Source: Amaurobius ferox (Eukaryota; Arthropoda; Arachnida; Araneae; Amaurobiidae). From it: a stretch of DNA of 64,000 bases. The stretch is from positions 140,677,922 to 140,741,921 of the forward strand of contig OX578134.1 in assembly GCA_951213105.1 (NCBI GenBank), in the 5' to 3' direction. The notes beneath the pieces were generated by a model, which had not been told where the DNA came from, searched no databases, and saw only the letters and a program-made list of their open reading frames with translations. Both the position numbers and the translations under genes were made by a program. Below are positions 23,784 to 36,550 of this stretch, piece after piece (the first letter of the stretch is position 1; each line of letters starts with the position of its first letter).

Positions 23784-24700
23784 TGTCGTGATAAAGATTT
23801 ATCAGACATACTTCTTTACATATAAACTCCCAGTCCAACATCGTGGCAGAAGCGGGAAGGGCTTGTCCACTTCATGAGCCACTTTGCCAGAACATTTCAG
23901 AACGTTAGCGAAGCTTCCACGGTTAGTAACAGTGGTCAGAGAAGGGAGCTGACCGATAAAGTCCGACCTTTGACTTCACTACCGCGGAACGCGAGAACGA
24001 AGTCTCTCTTCTCTTCGATACTCGGACGCCTAAGAAGGAGCTTGCATAAGAGCTGCTAAAACGGTCGGGCGATAGCCTCGTGCTATCGGCCCGGGCCGAT
24101 CCACATATAAGAGATAGAATAAAGATGCTGAGAGTAGCAACCTTGCTCAAGAAATAATATTTTGACTTAATACTCCTTCGAGAATGGATATCTCCGACAA
24201 ATATCGAACTTTACATTTTGATTAACACGGATGATAATGGATATTGGAACGACTACAAGATACTCTCAAAATGACGAGGAGAATCAAGATCTGCCAGCCA
24301 TGGATTAGGCTGATACTGTGACAAGCTTGTCGGCCCACGAGGAAAGGATGCCTTTATCCTACCTCGACGGGTGCTCGAGGCATTTGTCTGAAAATATATA
24401 TACATATATATATTGAATTCCAGTAAACGAGGATGGAACCTCCATGAAGGCAAGAGTACTCCAGACGACGAAGGAAGGAACCAGACGACGATGAGCGATC
24501 CCTACTGACCATCAGAAAAAGGTTAGAAATGTTGCGAGAGACTTATCACGACGGATCCTTTACGAAGTGCAGAGACTGGCACTGACTTGAGTAGGACCCA
24601 TTCCTGACGATCAAGAAACCTTTCGGTCGAATTATCCCGCAAAATGCTGAAGGCCCGAGGAGTGAAAGCGACCTAAACAGTGATAAGTGCACCAAAACTA
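23784..24700 (+). mobile_element. GC-richer tract, possible LTR-retroelement end and leader
   Basis: The tract contrasts with its AT-rich surroundings. It begins TGTCGTGATAAAG and contains 'cgtggcagaagcggga', which resembles the leader next to the primer-binding site in some LTR retrotransposons. Near 24103-24125 there is 'acatataagagatagaataaag', a possible TATA box or poly(A) signal. No gag or pol frame follows; the short frames here are not supported. An unclassified retroelement fragment is the best guess. Confidence 0.3.
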
Positions 24701-26600
24701 CAAAAGTTATGAATTGTTAAGGGCGACAAATTCACAAGAATATCATAGTGTGAATTCAAGGAGTGAGAAAAAGTGCTGTTCGTTACTTAAAGTGCGTGTC
24801 GTTTATTTAAAGTGCATTAAAAGTGCTTGTCTCCCTGACGTGGAATAACATATAGAAAAATGATGGTAGTGAGTAAAATTTGAATCATAAATAAGACTTA
24901 TGATAACTTCGAGAATAAAAGAAAATTTAAATAAATATAATAATTTAATTCTTTAATCCCTTGGCTGAAGAGGAAAAACATACTGACAAATTCATTTGGT
25001 ATGTAACAGAATTTGTATATATATAGGTATGAACAAATTTGATGATTGAATTTTGTAAAAATATTACTACTTTTTACCCTAGACAATGATATAATTTAAT
25101 GAGTGTGATAAAATATTGTTTGATATATAATGTTAATTTGTATTGAATGTGAAAGCTTAAGAATACAATAGAAAGGAAGAAATGACACGAATTTTATTAT
25201 GATTTTAATGTTATGTTTTATAAATACTGATATCTAGAAATGAACGAATAACAAATTTAATATTGTATATATAAATTAAAAATTGTTTTTATTTAATAAC
25301 GGAGAAATATTAATTAAGAAGCAAAATAACACATTTTGAGTTCTGAGCATTGCATCTTGAGATAAAAAGAAAAGAGAGAATACAAGAATAGAAGTGCAAA
25401 TTGATTTTAATAAGTGTTAGGTGATAAGCATAATGATTTCCTTGTTTGCCTTGTGCAATTATTCAGAAAGGCTAAGTCCTTATAGAATTAGTGTTATAGA
25501 AATAGCTATAATTAGGAAAATTTGCTAAAATATACCTATTTGAATTTAGAGAAAATTAAAGGGCAACACTAGTGAAGAGAATTATTGATTAGCGTTTATT
25601 TCTGGCTTAGAATATTTGAATTAGAGAGAGCGGGCAAAACAGGTTCATTTCCTTTAATTCATGCAATTTGCTTATTTCTAGAACACCCACTAGAAAAAGT
25701 ATTGAGAGCCTTAGTGCTTTAAGGACATTCTAAAGTACCCCGACAAACTTGATAAATTCAATATTAAGATGGTAAGATTAAATGTTAAGAAATTAATTTA
25801 TCGTAAAAGGAGAACATAATATGATAAGCAAAGATAAATTGAATAATATTTTGAATATTAATAAGAGTGATAAAAATATAATAAATATCATTAAGGATTT
25901 GAATGAATTGTGAAGATATGATTTTGATATGATGTAGGAAATGAAAGAATTGATAAGGTTTAAATAAAACGTAAGAATTCTCTTGTATTTAAGATGGATG
26001 CGAGCGAATATATGATGAAATATGTGTTATGACAAATTATAGTATGAAGTTGAGATAAGTAATTAAATGATAATATTAATTTTAGAATATACAAAATTTA
26101 ATAGATTAATTTGAAGTAAGTTTCACTGAAATAGGATATTATTGCCCAAGAGGCATTTATTGAAAATATACTCATTGACATTTATAAATGTTGTTAAAAA
26201 AATGAACTTGGTATCCCCAAATTGAAGTATTTATTCGTTAATTATAAATAAATTACATTAAAGTGTATCTCCAGATAAGAATTGTAGATGAATGGAGCAG
26301 AAGGGTCCAGACGGCCTATTCACCATCATGTTGGTTGATTAGAGCGGTTTTTTTATTTGGTATTTATTTTCGTTGACTTTGACTAGGGTTATTGATATGC
26401 CACATTTCTCGCCAGGAGTAACCAGGTAAGTGGTTGCTTCCATTGTCGAATGACATTAGGGCATGGAGGAACAGGAGCTTTCACTCTTGGCAGGCTCTTT
26501 AGCAGCTGAGGCTATTCTAGTTGGACCTTTAGTTGAATGTCATAAAATTTAGATATATTGTGAAAATTTAAAATGTATCATGGAAAATCATTGTCTTTTC
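24701..26600. other. AT-rich non-coding DNA
   Basis: No supported gene. The piece 26280-26530 is richer in GC and has a donor-like ccag|gtaagt near 26424, but no frame on either side supports an exon. Confidence 0.4.
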
Positions 26601-26602
<2 letters not shown>

Positions 26603-26671
<69 letters not shown>

Positions 26672-26692
26672 TATACATATATATATATATAG
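26603..26692. repeat. (TA)n microsatellite
   Basis: About 85 bases of TA units with one 'catatacata' interruption. Confidence 0.95.
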
Positions 26693-27650
26693 CAGTAGAT
26701 AGAATCCTGGTTTTGATGTCTAAAAATTTAAAATTTAATTTATGATGACGGTGTAAAGGAATTTAAAAAAAAACTCGAAACCACTTTACTTGATTACCGG
26801 GCACTTTTCTCTTGCTGGAATCTCAGTTTTTATCATATTGGATCAGTCTCAGCTTCAAGATCAACGATAGAAATCTAATAATTCAGAAATTTGAAAAGTC
26901 TCACACAAAATTACTAAACTGATGTTAACAAGACCAATGGATAATTATTAATATTAGTAAAATTCCATAAACAAAAAATTAAAGATATTAATCGGTTTCC
27001 GAGGCAAACATTACTGGTGATATCTGAATTTTGCTTATTTCTCCATATTATACTATTTAAATGCTTTTTTCGCTACCAGTACCGGTAAATAAGCTTAAAC
27101 TTATATTTTATACTTAATGTTAAAGAATACTGTTATGCAGCAGTTTGAAACATGTGCTCAGTAAAAAGGTAAATATTGGACTAAGATCTATGCAGCAACA
27201 ACTATAATTTCAACAGAAGGAAGTACTACCGTAGCTTATTTATAACAGCGATTGCCCATTCCTTTCAATAGTGTTTCTTCATTGACCATTATTTTCCATT
27301 GCTTAACAGATTTGTCCATTCTTGTAACCCTCCTAATTGTCGTTGTATCACAGACAAAACTTGAAAATTAGCAATAATATATTATCACGATCTGTTATTA
27401 TTGATCAATCTTCAAATAATGCGGTATCATTAAGTAACGAGTATGCAGGAGCCGAAATGTCGCAGACCCTTTCAGGATTTTGATCTAAAGACGTCTCAAA
27501 CTTAAAGCGTCTCAAACTGCAGCCATCTTAGTCAAAACTGAATGATACTGTTTCTGGGGTGCAGATGAGGTGTGTGAGCTTAAAGTTATTGCGCAGCAGT
27601 GGTCACAAGGGGTGTCACCAGTAGTCAGTTTCAAGGCCGATGACGTACGG
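26693..27650. other. Non-coding DNA
   Basis: No supported gene. A minus frame of 83 codons (27763-27512) lies mostly across the start of the next repeat and is not supported. Confidence 0.4.
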
Positions 27651-27654
27651 TAAG

Positions 27655-28240
27655 GCGATGTAAGAGAAGTAATTCCTTCAAGAACTCGCACGCAAGAAGA
27701 AGTAACTCGTTCGTGGAGGCGCAATCTCATAGGTAGTACGAAAAGTGCATCTATACAATGCATTTATATTTATCAGAAAATTGCACAATTGGAAAAAAAT
27801 AAAGCGAAGGTTGCATCGTACCCCGACAAAGACATCACAATAGCGAGAATGCGAAATCAGAAACTTGGCAGTATAATCCCGGGGTCAAAAAGTGGTAGGC
27901 TAGTATCATACCGTTGAGCTCAATACATTTTAAAATAATTCCGATTACGTGCGATGAGGCGACGAAGGAGAATCTTGGAAGATCAAGAAGTAACTCGTTC
28001 CTGCGGGCGCAATCTCATGGGGACTACAAAAGGTGCATCTATACAATGCTTTTTAATTATCAGAAAGTTGCATTCTTGGAAAAAATAAAGCGAAGTTTGC
28101 TTCATACTCCGGCAACGTCATCAATGTAGCGAGAACCCGATATTACAAACTCGGCAGTGCCAGAGTTTGACCCCGGGGTCAAAGAGTGGTATGCTAGAAT
28201 AATTGCGTTGAGCTCAATACACTTTCAGCTCAAAGCTTTT
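27655..28240. repeat. Tandem duplication, about 288-bp unit, two copies
   Basis: The blocks 'aagtaactcgttc', 'gcgcaatctcat', 'tgcatctatacaatgc', 'aataaagcgaag', 'cggggtcaaa' and 'gttgagctcaataca' occur in the same order twice, offset by 288 bases (27701 and 27989). The units are GC-richer than the flanks and are clearly diverged from each other. They may be the remains of a retroelement, but no coding frame is conserved. Confidence 0.75.
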
Positions 28241-29240
28241 AATACTGCCTTATGAGCGTTCTTTACAATATAAACGTGTGTTCATATAATCGAATCCAGG
28301 AATACATAGTTTAAAATATTCCTATTCCTATCATATTACCTTCTTTTCTATCATATTTAAAAATTGTGCACTCAGTATGAAATGTGATGCACATATTCAT
28401 ATAATAAACATACACCCTTCTGAAAATAATAAAGAGAGAAAAATCGATGTTTAGTAGTTTCTAAAATATATTAAATAACCATAGTAAATTGTTTTTGACT
28501 TTTGTTTGCTCTGTTACAATTGTCCTCTTACAATTTATTCTATCATAAATCGTATTCGCAAAGCATTATGCATTACATTTAATATAATAAATATATTTTA
28601 AAATTTAAGACAAATATATATAACAAATATGTCAGATAAATAAAGATAATGACGACTTTTGTAGTATATTTGAATAAAAACAGTTTACTGGACCCATTCC
28701 AATTTTGAAAATGACAGCTACTGAAAATTTGAACTTACGATGTTTCTTATTGCACATCTTCTTTTTCAAAAGTTGAACCTATATATTACTAGAATTGTTT
28801 CTTCAAATACAGTTTATAAGTTCCTTAATTCTTACTGAAGGATATTTTGTGATATAAAAATAGAAAATATAAGCGGCGTTGACCTGGGATTTAAAGAAAT
28901 GATTAACTGAATTCATCCATTCAATATTTTAAAAGTGAGCATGTGTGGTGTAGTCACGTGCAACAATTCACCGTGCAAGCGCACAAACGTCCATTTATTC
29001 CTACAGCAACGCTTAGACGTTTAGTTTGGGATACCAACCTCCAATCGGAGAAAGAACTGAAACAGAAATCCTGATTTTTAAGATTTTGGATGAAAATTAA
29101 CAGAAAATATAGTTCAGTAATTATAAAAAATTTTAGAATACGAGGATATATACCCATATTTTGGCCAAAATACATAATATTCATTTTACTAATGCTCATT
29201 TTACAAATTAGAAAAAACCTCGCCGAGTACTAGGACCTGA
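28241..29240. other. AT-rich non-coding DNA
   Basis: No supported gene or RNA is seen. Confidence 0.4.
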
Positions 29241-29246
29241 AGCATC

Positions 29247-29470
29247 TCTATCTCTCTCTCTCTCTATCTCATTCTCTCTCCCTCTCTATCTCATTCTCTC
29301 TCCCTCTCTATCTCATTCTCTCTCCCTCTCTATCTCATTCTCTCACCCTCTCTATCTTATTCTCTCTCCCTATCTATCTCATTCTCTCTCCCTCTCTATC
29401 TCATTCTCTCTCCCTTTCTATCTCATTCTCTCTCACTCTCTCTCTCTCTCTCACACACACAAGATAGAGA
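29247..29470. repeat. CT-rich minisatellite, 24-bp unit
   Basis: Seven or so copies of tctctatctcattctctctc plus cctc in tandem, entering a plain (TC)n and a short (AC)n run at the right end. Confidence 0.92.
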
Positions 29471-29629
29471 AAGAGCGAAAGAGAGACGAATATTTTATTA
29501 TGTAAGATAATACCAAACATCTAATAAAATATGAAAAATTATGATAAACTGTGAAATTATTAAAAGTTTTACAATGTGAAATCTATGCATAATATCGTTG
29601 TGTTTTAATAAATAGTTTTGTTCTTTTAC

Positions 29630-29812
29630 TGTTTTTATGTTTATAATAGATGTGTTATTTTCGTGTTATTAATATATGTGTTGCTTTTGTGATTTTAATA
29701 GATGTGTTGTTTTTGTGTTTTAATAGATGTGTTGTTTTTGTGTTTTTAATAGATGTCTTGTTTTTGTGTTTTCCATAGATGTGTTTTTTTTGTGTTTTTA
29801 ATAGATGTATCG
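29630..29812. repeat. Minisatellite, about 26-bp unit
   Basis: About seven copies of 'taatagatgtgttgtttttg' plus 'tgtttt', with drift between copies. Confidence 0.88.
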
Positions 29813-30619
29813 ATATCCACCATATTTACTGTCATAGGAAGTGAGCTATTCACATTTGTAGTTCAGGTGAACCTTAAATAAGTCAAAGATTTCAATTTTC
29901 TGAGAGTAAATTTTTCACCTAAAGATACCGAATGATACCCAAATGTATTTTTCCTAATAAAGCACATTCAAAATGTGTACTAACAGCCATATTTTATTGG
30001 GGGCTTTATAAAAAGAAAATTTCGCATTTGAGTGAAATTCTAGTTTTAGGGGGGATGCAACTACCATAGCTAAATTCTTCTCAGTTTGCTGACTATTTTT
30101 CATACTTTAATCTATTTCTAAAACGAATCGTTGATCTTATATCCCTTTCGGACATTTTTTGGATAGTTTCAGACACATAACAAAAGTATTGTTTTACCCT
30201 TGAAGATCATACAAGAATAAGGATTTAAATTTCACGAACTCTTTTGTTAAAATACAAAAGAACCATTTATAATAACGTAAAAGAAATCGAAATTTATAAT
30301 TTATTAGTATTTAAGCCTTTTACTGTCAGGGGAACTAACACACTTGAAAAATTACGTTATAATTATTTTAAGAAATTCTATGTTGATTAACAATTTATTA
30401 AAATAGGATGTACAAGTACTATTTTTATTAACAATGCATTAACATTAGATGTGTAATAAGTACTATTTCGATTAACAATGTATTAGAATTTTAGCATTTC
30501 GCCTTAATATTCGTCATCAAAATTATCTCGACTAGGTTATGTCCCTTGGTCGATTCTAAAAGTGTGCAAAACTTAAATCTTCTATGTCAATGGGGATATA
30601 TACAAACACATTAGAAAAC

Positions 30620-30658
<39 letters not shown>

Positions 30659-31065
30659 AAGTAGCGATCTCCTTTGTTTACGAAACGCTGGCATATGCCA
30701 TTCACGATCAATTATAGATTTTGATCTGCATATCATTATTCGTTCTCTATATATTAGGAATTTTCCTTTTAAATACAGAGATCGGTATATATTAATAAGT
30801 AGACAAATTGTTTAGGTCATATCGGATTTGCTTTGTAATTGCTTTTTAATTTTCATTAGTTTGGTATGTACTTAACCCTTTCGTGAGAATTTACTTAATT
30901 TTACAATTTACTTTGAGTTTTATATATTTATTTTTACGCACAAAGATTAGTAAGCAAATATGCACGACTTCCTCCCTTTATTTGAAATTTGACCAATAGA
31001 AATTGCAGCATAATACATCTACCAGAAAAACGTTATAGAAAAATATATTAAAAGATTCTAGAATG
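29813..31065. other. AT-rich non-coding DNA
   Basis: No supported gene. A (TA)n run lies at 30624-30654. Confidence 0.4.
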
Positions 31066-31069
31066 CAAT

Positions 31070-31300
31070 ACTGACTTTGAAGACATTTATCTAATACGTA
31101 TCCCTCAGTTCGATTATTCCAGCTATTATTGGCTCTTTTGTCCCTGTATGAAACTGACAAAAGATTAGGTAGCACAGATTTCAATAAGTCTTTCAAGGAA
31201 AATACATTCTTTCCTGATTTGAAAGGAGAGATGTCACACATGTATAAAACAGTCAACAAAGGAAATAAATTCTTTGACTCCACATTTATGAAAATATTTT
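31070..31300. repeat. Dispersed repeat, copy 1
   Basis: Matches 36340-36550: 'gaagacatttatct', 'gtatccctcag', 'gaaactgacaaaa', 'tttcaataagtctttca' and 'acattctttcctgattt' each have close partners in the same order there. Short frames in both strands here are not shared by the other copy and are taken as chance. Confidence 0.6.
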
Positions 31301-32297
31301 GTGAACGTTGAAATATAATTAAATATTAGATAATTCTTTCTCCAGAATCATTTGTTTCTTTTTAAATTGGAATAATATAAATGGTAATAAATTCTTCATA
31401 TTTCCTTATGTTTTTATAGACAATAGAATACATTTTGTTAGCTGATATTCTGTTATTTGAATCTCTGATTCCCAGATCATGTTTTGGATTTCCTATATTT
31501 TCTTTGTGCTATTTTTTTACATTCGAATGTAATGTTTACTGTCATACAAAGCTTCATTCGACTTTCCAATACATTCCCATTATATACAAGCCCCCTTTAA
31601 AAATCCTTAAGCACTCCAATAACTTTGTAATGCCATGAGGGTACACGTTAGGAACACTTAATGTTTGATAAGTGTACCATATGTGTACCATATTTCTCAC
31701 GTTTCTAATGACGATATCTGCTAATTAGACAATGCTCTTCTACAACTTGTAATTGATAACTTTCTTCTAAGAGGGAGCTTCATTAAGTAATGCAACAAGG
31801 TCTGTGATATGCATACATTCATTTCTATATATGTACAGTCATTTGTTCTAACGTAAATCAAGACATACATTCCAAACCTAAAGAAATCAGGGTAAAGGTA
31901 CTGCAGTCAAGGTATTACAGTATGTTGAACTTGATTGTCAGTTGGATACCACTTTCCAGCCATGTACGTCTTCAACGTTCCAAAGAGATAAAAATCCATA
32001 AGTGACTGCTCAAGGTGTTCAAGCACCTCCCAATAGAAGCATTATCAAACAATTTATGTGACAATATTTTCACATATTTTGATACATAACCCTGGGAAAA
32101 AAGGGAATGGTGTAAATATATTGAAATGTATACTATGTTTTGGTGATTTATGTTTATAGCTAGGCCTTTGCACAGACGGAATTGGGATTTTTTGGCGCCG
32201 TTGGGTTGTATGCGCACTGACATGGATTGTAAATATTCAGAGATTTAATTGCAGCAAAATGTCAAAGTTGAGCTACAAATCTTTGAAAATTTATAGC
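31301..32297. other. AT-rich non-coding DNA
   Basis: No supported gene. The piece 31620-31720 has a short internal duplication (gtgtaccatatgtgtaccat). Confidence 0.4.
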
Positions 32298-33958
32298 CCT
32301 GTCAGGTGTGGCGCGAGTCGGTGTCCGGTCTTTTGGACCACCCTGGTTTTGTATGCCCTCTGGTTCTTGTATTTTAGTGGAACGCATATAAAATAAGCGT
32401 CGCTTCTGAAACCAATGGTGAAGCATCTTTGGACCTCCTCTTTTTTTATAGCGTTTGGGAACAGCGAATGAGAGTTGGGGGGATTTCCTCCCTGTTTTTG
32501 TCGTTCCCCTTGTTTTTAAAGTTTGGATGTTTTAGAAAATGTAAAAAATAGTTAGTTGCTTTTCTGAGCTCGAGTAGAGAGCACTCCAAGTGCGGGGCAC
32601 TTGTATTTCGGTGTAGCCGATCCGGCATGTATTTTTGATGCATCTCTGAGCCGGCGTCCGCGGTTCCTATCTCGGGCGGCAATGCTTTTGCCGAGGAGAC
32701 GACGTGGGGAGTCCGGTATAGAAGGCGACTAGTAGCCAAATCGAGCCGAGCCTAACTCAGCGCGAGGGCGCATTTTCTTCGGGCAGTTCGACCAGAAAAT
32801 GGAAGAAGGTCGTCATGTGTTAATTGGTTGCAGTACACACAGCTCTACCACCAAAACGGCGCGGTGTAGGACCTTTGCTCCTTGAGCTGCATTTAAGCCG
32901 TGGTTACGTAAATACTGTGTGCACGGAATATTGCGGAGCATCAATCCAGGGCTCCTAAGCAGCAGTCAATCTCTACAAATAAAGTATCTGATCTCCACTC
33001 TTTAGGCAAGGACCTGTACGCATGCTCACTCAAGAGCCGCTGGGTCTAAGCCGCATTAAGAGGAGGAGAAGGAAAGTGAGCAGTATGCCCATCGTCATTT
33101 GTTTTGTTAGTTGCAGTGCAACACAGCTCACCACTCAAACGGCGCGGTGTAGGACCTTGCTCCTTTAGCTGCATTAAGCCGTGGTAACTGTAACACTGCG
33201 TGTATGGAGTGATAGAGGAGCATCAATCCCGGGATCCTAAGCAGCAGACGAATCTCTACGAAAACGGATATATTTGGCAAAGCCTGTACGCATGCTCACT
33301 CAAGAGCCGCTGGGACTGAAGCCAGAATTTAAGAGGAGGAGAAGGAAAGTGGACAGTGTGCTCATCTCCAAAATAATACTTGGCAATAACTTATGACCTG
33401 ATGATATGCAACCTAGTGTTTCCCGGACTGGTAGTGTTTTCCACGAACCATCGGAATAAATGAACTAATAAACATTCAATTAATTGTGCCACCCTTTCCT
33501 ACGTGCAGAGGTCAGCTACAGCACTCAGTGAGAGTCCTATGTATGAAGGTATGGAAATTATATATTGATTTTAAAATGTATACATGAATGTTTAAGTAAC
33601 TGATGTAATCCAATAGTGTAAGGGCAAGGTTATGCTAAATGGGAGTTTTGCAAAATTGAATATATATATTGTGTTCCTAACAAAAGTAATGTAATTACAA
33701 ATTTGGATTTTATAAATATGCAAATTAATGCAAAATAAACTGTGCACCCCGAGGTCAAGTTTAGGTAATTTGGGAACTCTTTTGTAATTGTGTATTTTGT
33801 ATATTAATGTTTAAATTTGAGATTTCATGTGTTCTATAAATAAATATTGTTATTTGGCCACAAAAAGGGAGTGATTAATTATTTCAACTAAACGCAGTGT
33901 ACTTTGGTCCAATCGGACCCCACTATACTTTAACGCGCTTGAGCCTGGTGGAACTATT
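32298..33958 (+). mobile_element. LTR-like GC-richer segment
   Basis: It starts TGTCAGGTGTGGCGCGAG and includes a TATA-like 'catataaaataagcg' near 32385. It ends with AATAAATATTG near 33840 and, about 110 bases later, 'cctggtggaactatttggtgag'. This order (TG start, promoter, poly(A) signal, then a TGG-beginning leader) is that of an LTR followed by a primer-binding site. No pol gene follows, and no second LTR or flanking duplication was found. It could be a solo LTR or a 5' fragment. A 97-codon minus frame (32739-32446) is not supported. Confidence 0.35.
32812..33370. repeat. Tandem duplication, 283-bp unit, within the LTR-like segment
   Basis: The blocks 'acggcgcggtgtagg', 'catcaatcc', 'cctaagcagcag', 'gtacgcatgctcactcaag' and 'aagaggaggagaaggaaagt' occur twice in the same order, with an offset of 283 bases at the first block (32858 and 33141). 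The two units are roughly 85% alike by eye. Confidence 0.88.
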
Positions 33959-34075
33959 TGGTGAGTATCTTTAATGTATTTGTGTGTTTAAGTTTATTGT
34001 ATTTATGTGTAAATTCCACCTCACCACAATTTACACCAAACCCAAACATGCTCACGCTTCAAGGGCCATTCACTC

Positions 34076-35008
34076 TAAGGGTGAGCGTCAGTAAATCTTC
34101 TGTCCTATCCAAGCTTTGTTAACTTTCGCAGAACACGTTTCTCACAGAAATTCTGATCAAACAGTTGCGAAATATTTTCTGAAAGACAAAATGCAATACC
34201 TAGATTATATTAAAACTAAATTTAATACTCAATAAGATATGGAATATATTTTTTATTTTAATCCAAAATATTTTTGGTTCTGTCATCAGTTGTCGTAATT
34301 TATTTTTTATTTTTTAGTGAACATTTTTAAATATCTCTTCCTTCTAATCATAACTCATCGTGCCTAGTGGCACATAACGCCTTCAGCTTGCATCGTCACT
34401 CTGGTCGATCATGTGCCGCAGTCCTTGCTTCTGACCAGCTAGCCCATCCCATCAGATTTCCCTCCTGTATATTTGGGTCGATCTCGAGATAATGTTCTTC
34501 TTTCTAATACAGTATTAAATACAACATATCATATATATAATTATGCCACAATCATGGAAAGGTAATTTCTCATTCTGTAAAATTGATAAGGGATCTGAAT
34601 GTACATTACTGAGGACTGGAGCTTTGTTTTCAAGTTCCTTTGCCTTCAAGTCCAAGTTCAATTACTTTTCCGTGATTGTGGCATTATTATATTATAGTAC
34701 TTGTTGTTGTATTTAATAGCGTATTAGAAGGAATAGACATTTAAAAATGTTCATTAGAAAATGAAAATAGTCGGTATGAATTAAATTACGGCAACAGTTG
34801 GCAGCACGAAAATTATTTTGGATTAAAATAAAAAATATATTCTATATTTCATTGAGTATTAAATTTAGTTTTAATATAATCTAAGTACAGTATTTTAATT
34901 TTCAGAAAATATTTCGCAACTGTTTGAGCAGAATTTCGACGAAAAATGTGTTCTGCGAAAGTTAACAAAGCGAGGATGGAGCAGAAGATTTACTGACACT
35001 CACCTTTA
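34076..35008. mobile_element. Foldback (MITE-like) element with long inverted arms
   Basis: The left arm (34076-34567, minus the insert at 34349-34496) is the inverted match of 34660-35008. Paired blocks include gtcagtaaatcttctg, ctttgttaactttcgcagaacac, aaacagttgcgaaatattttctgaaa and the inner ccacaatca.gga. The loop is about 90 bases. There is no coding capacity. The element lies in no gene. A clear flanking duplication was not found, so superfamily is open. Confidence 0.85.
34349..34496 (-). mobile_element. 148-bp SINE-like insertion in the left foldback arm
   Basis: The right arm of the foldback lacks these bases, which shows that they were inserted. They are flanked by cttccttctaat (34337-34348) and cttctttctaat (34497-34508), a 12-bp duplication with one mismatch. 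The insert is GC-rich and, on the minus strand, has 'gcaaggactgcggcacatga' and 'gtgccactaggcacgatga'. No box A/B pair was seen, so the SINE label is a guess from size and duplication. Confidence 0.7.
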
Positions 35009-36339
35009 ACCAACTAACAGTGACGTTCCGCTGACATTATGCCCCAAAATAAAACTCTAATAATACCACACTACATATCTCAAAGTTTTACAACGTTTCC
35101 ATAAGTGCTGTCATATTTAAGTGTTTGTCAAACAACATGTCTGACATTTGCTGAATTCTAGAGGCAAGGAAAACAGAGATCTGAGTAGTCACTACAATCA
35201 GCACGTGTCCAACTACGTATTAATGGATTTTACACGTGGGATAGGCTTTGTCCTCATTTATTGAAACGCATTTGTATCTCATTTTGCTTGTGAGTTCCTT
35301 TTCCTGATTTCTTCAATGTTACCCTGAGGGCGCTGCAAAACAATGTCCATTCATTACGTTGAAGACGGGCGCCAGATTTGGAATTGCATTTTTTTCTCCT
35401 AGATAGCAAGCTCACTAAGTCTGGCCCTTAACTCTAGAAGAATTATCCTGTTTGCGAGGCCCTATTGGTAGTAAACTACCTGTTGGATTTGCCGGCATAT
35501 CTAAATTTGAACCCATATTCAGACAAATATATTTAAAATTGTTCTATATATGGTCAGGTTCAAGTTTACTCGCCTTTCGTCAAAAACTCCGATTCATGGG
35601 TTATAAATCCGATTCATGGGTTCATAGTACGGGAATAGTACGGGAGATAATAATTTATTTAACTATAGGTCATGAATCTATGTTTAAACCCAATGTAGAT
35701 AATGAAAATTTTCTATTTCTAACGGTGTCTCTTATAATAATTTTATTTTTTCTAGTAACATTACCAGTCCCATGAAACTAAACGGTAAAAGATTTAAACT
35801 CATTCATATTGTGTTATTCATATTCGAAATTAAAATCAAAACAGTATATTTTGTATAAAATTGATTTCAGCATAAATAAATGCATATTATTTTAGAAAAA
35901 AATTTAAGTTACTATACAAAGACCATGTAAATTTACACTATATCGAAATGTAAACCTTTTACAAAGAATTAGAATCGGTTAATTGGGGTAGATGTGTTAA
36001 TTTAAATATAATGTAATGCAATAAATTTGATACAGTGTATCAATCAGATCTGCAACAGTTTATTCATAGTTCCCCTATATTTTAACCTTCGCAGCTAAAA
36101 TCTGCTTACATGTAAGCAATACGATTAGTTAGATTTTTATAGAATGGAAATAAACGAAAATAAAATTGTTTCATAAAATTTTATTTACCGTTTACATATA
36201 TATTATATTTTAAAGTTTATTATATTCCTAAACTAATATATTTCTTCCTCTTTTAGAGACCGAAAAAAAGAATAAAACTCAGTTAAGACACAAAAATAAA
36301 ATTTATACAATAATCTGCTAACTTATTTGAGAAAACGTT
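35009..36339. other. AT-rich non-coding DNA
   Basis: The longest frame (35452-35775, 107 codons) includes a run of hydrophobic residues at its end but shows no homology I can name; I do not annotate it as a gene. Confidence 0.4.
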
Positions 36340-36550
36340 ATATACATTGAAGGCATTTATCTTGTGTATCCATCAGTCATATTATTCCCCCTTTTTGTAC
36401 CGGTATTAAACTGAGAAAAATAGTAACATATATTTCAATAGGTCTTTCATTCTAGAATAAAGTATACATTCCTTCCAGACTGAAGAAACGGGAACTGTGA
36501 TGTAAAAATGTCTATTAAGTAAATATTTTATCCTTTGTTTACATTGTATG
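36340..36550. repeat. Dispersed repeat, copy 2
   Basis: Partner of 31070-31300, in the same orientation, moderately diverged. Confidence 0.6.

Noticed and set aside
23689..23877. 62-codon frame of YIYIYI repeats
   Set aside because: Pure translation of a TA microsatellite.
29247..29470. CRISPR-like array
   Set aside because: Units are directly tandem with no unique spacers; a eukaryotic minisatellite explains it.
32446..32739. 97-codon minus frame in the LTR-like island
   Set aside because: GC-rich sequence gives long chance frames; it is antisense to the proposed LTR and shows no domain.
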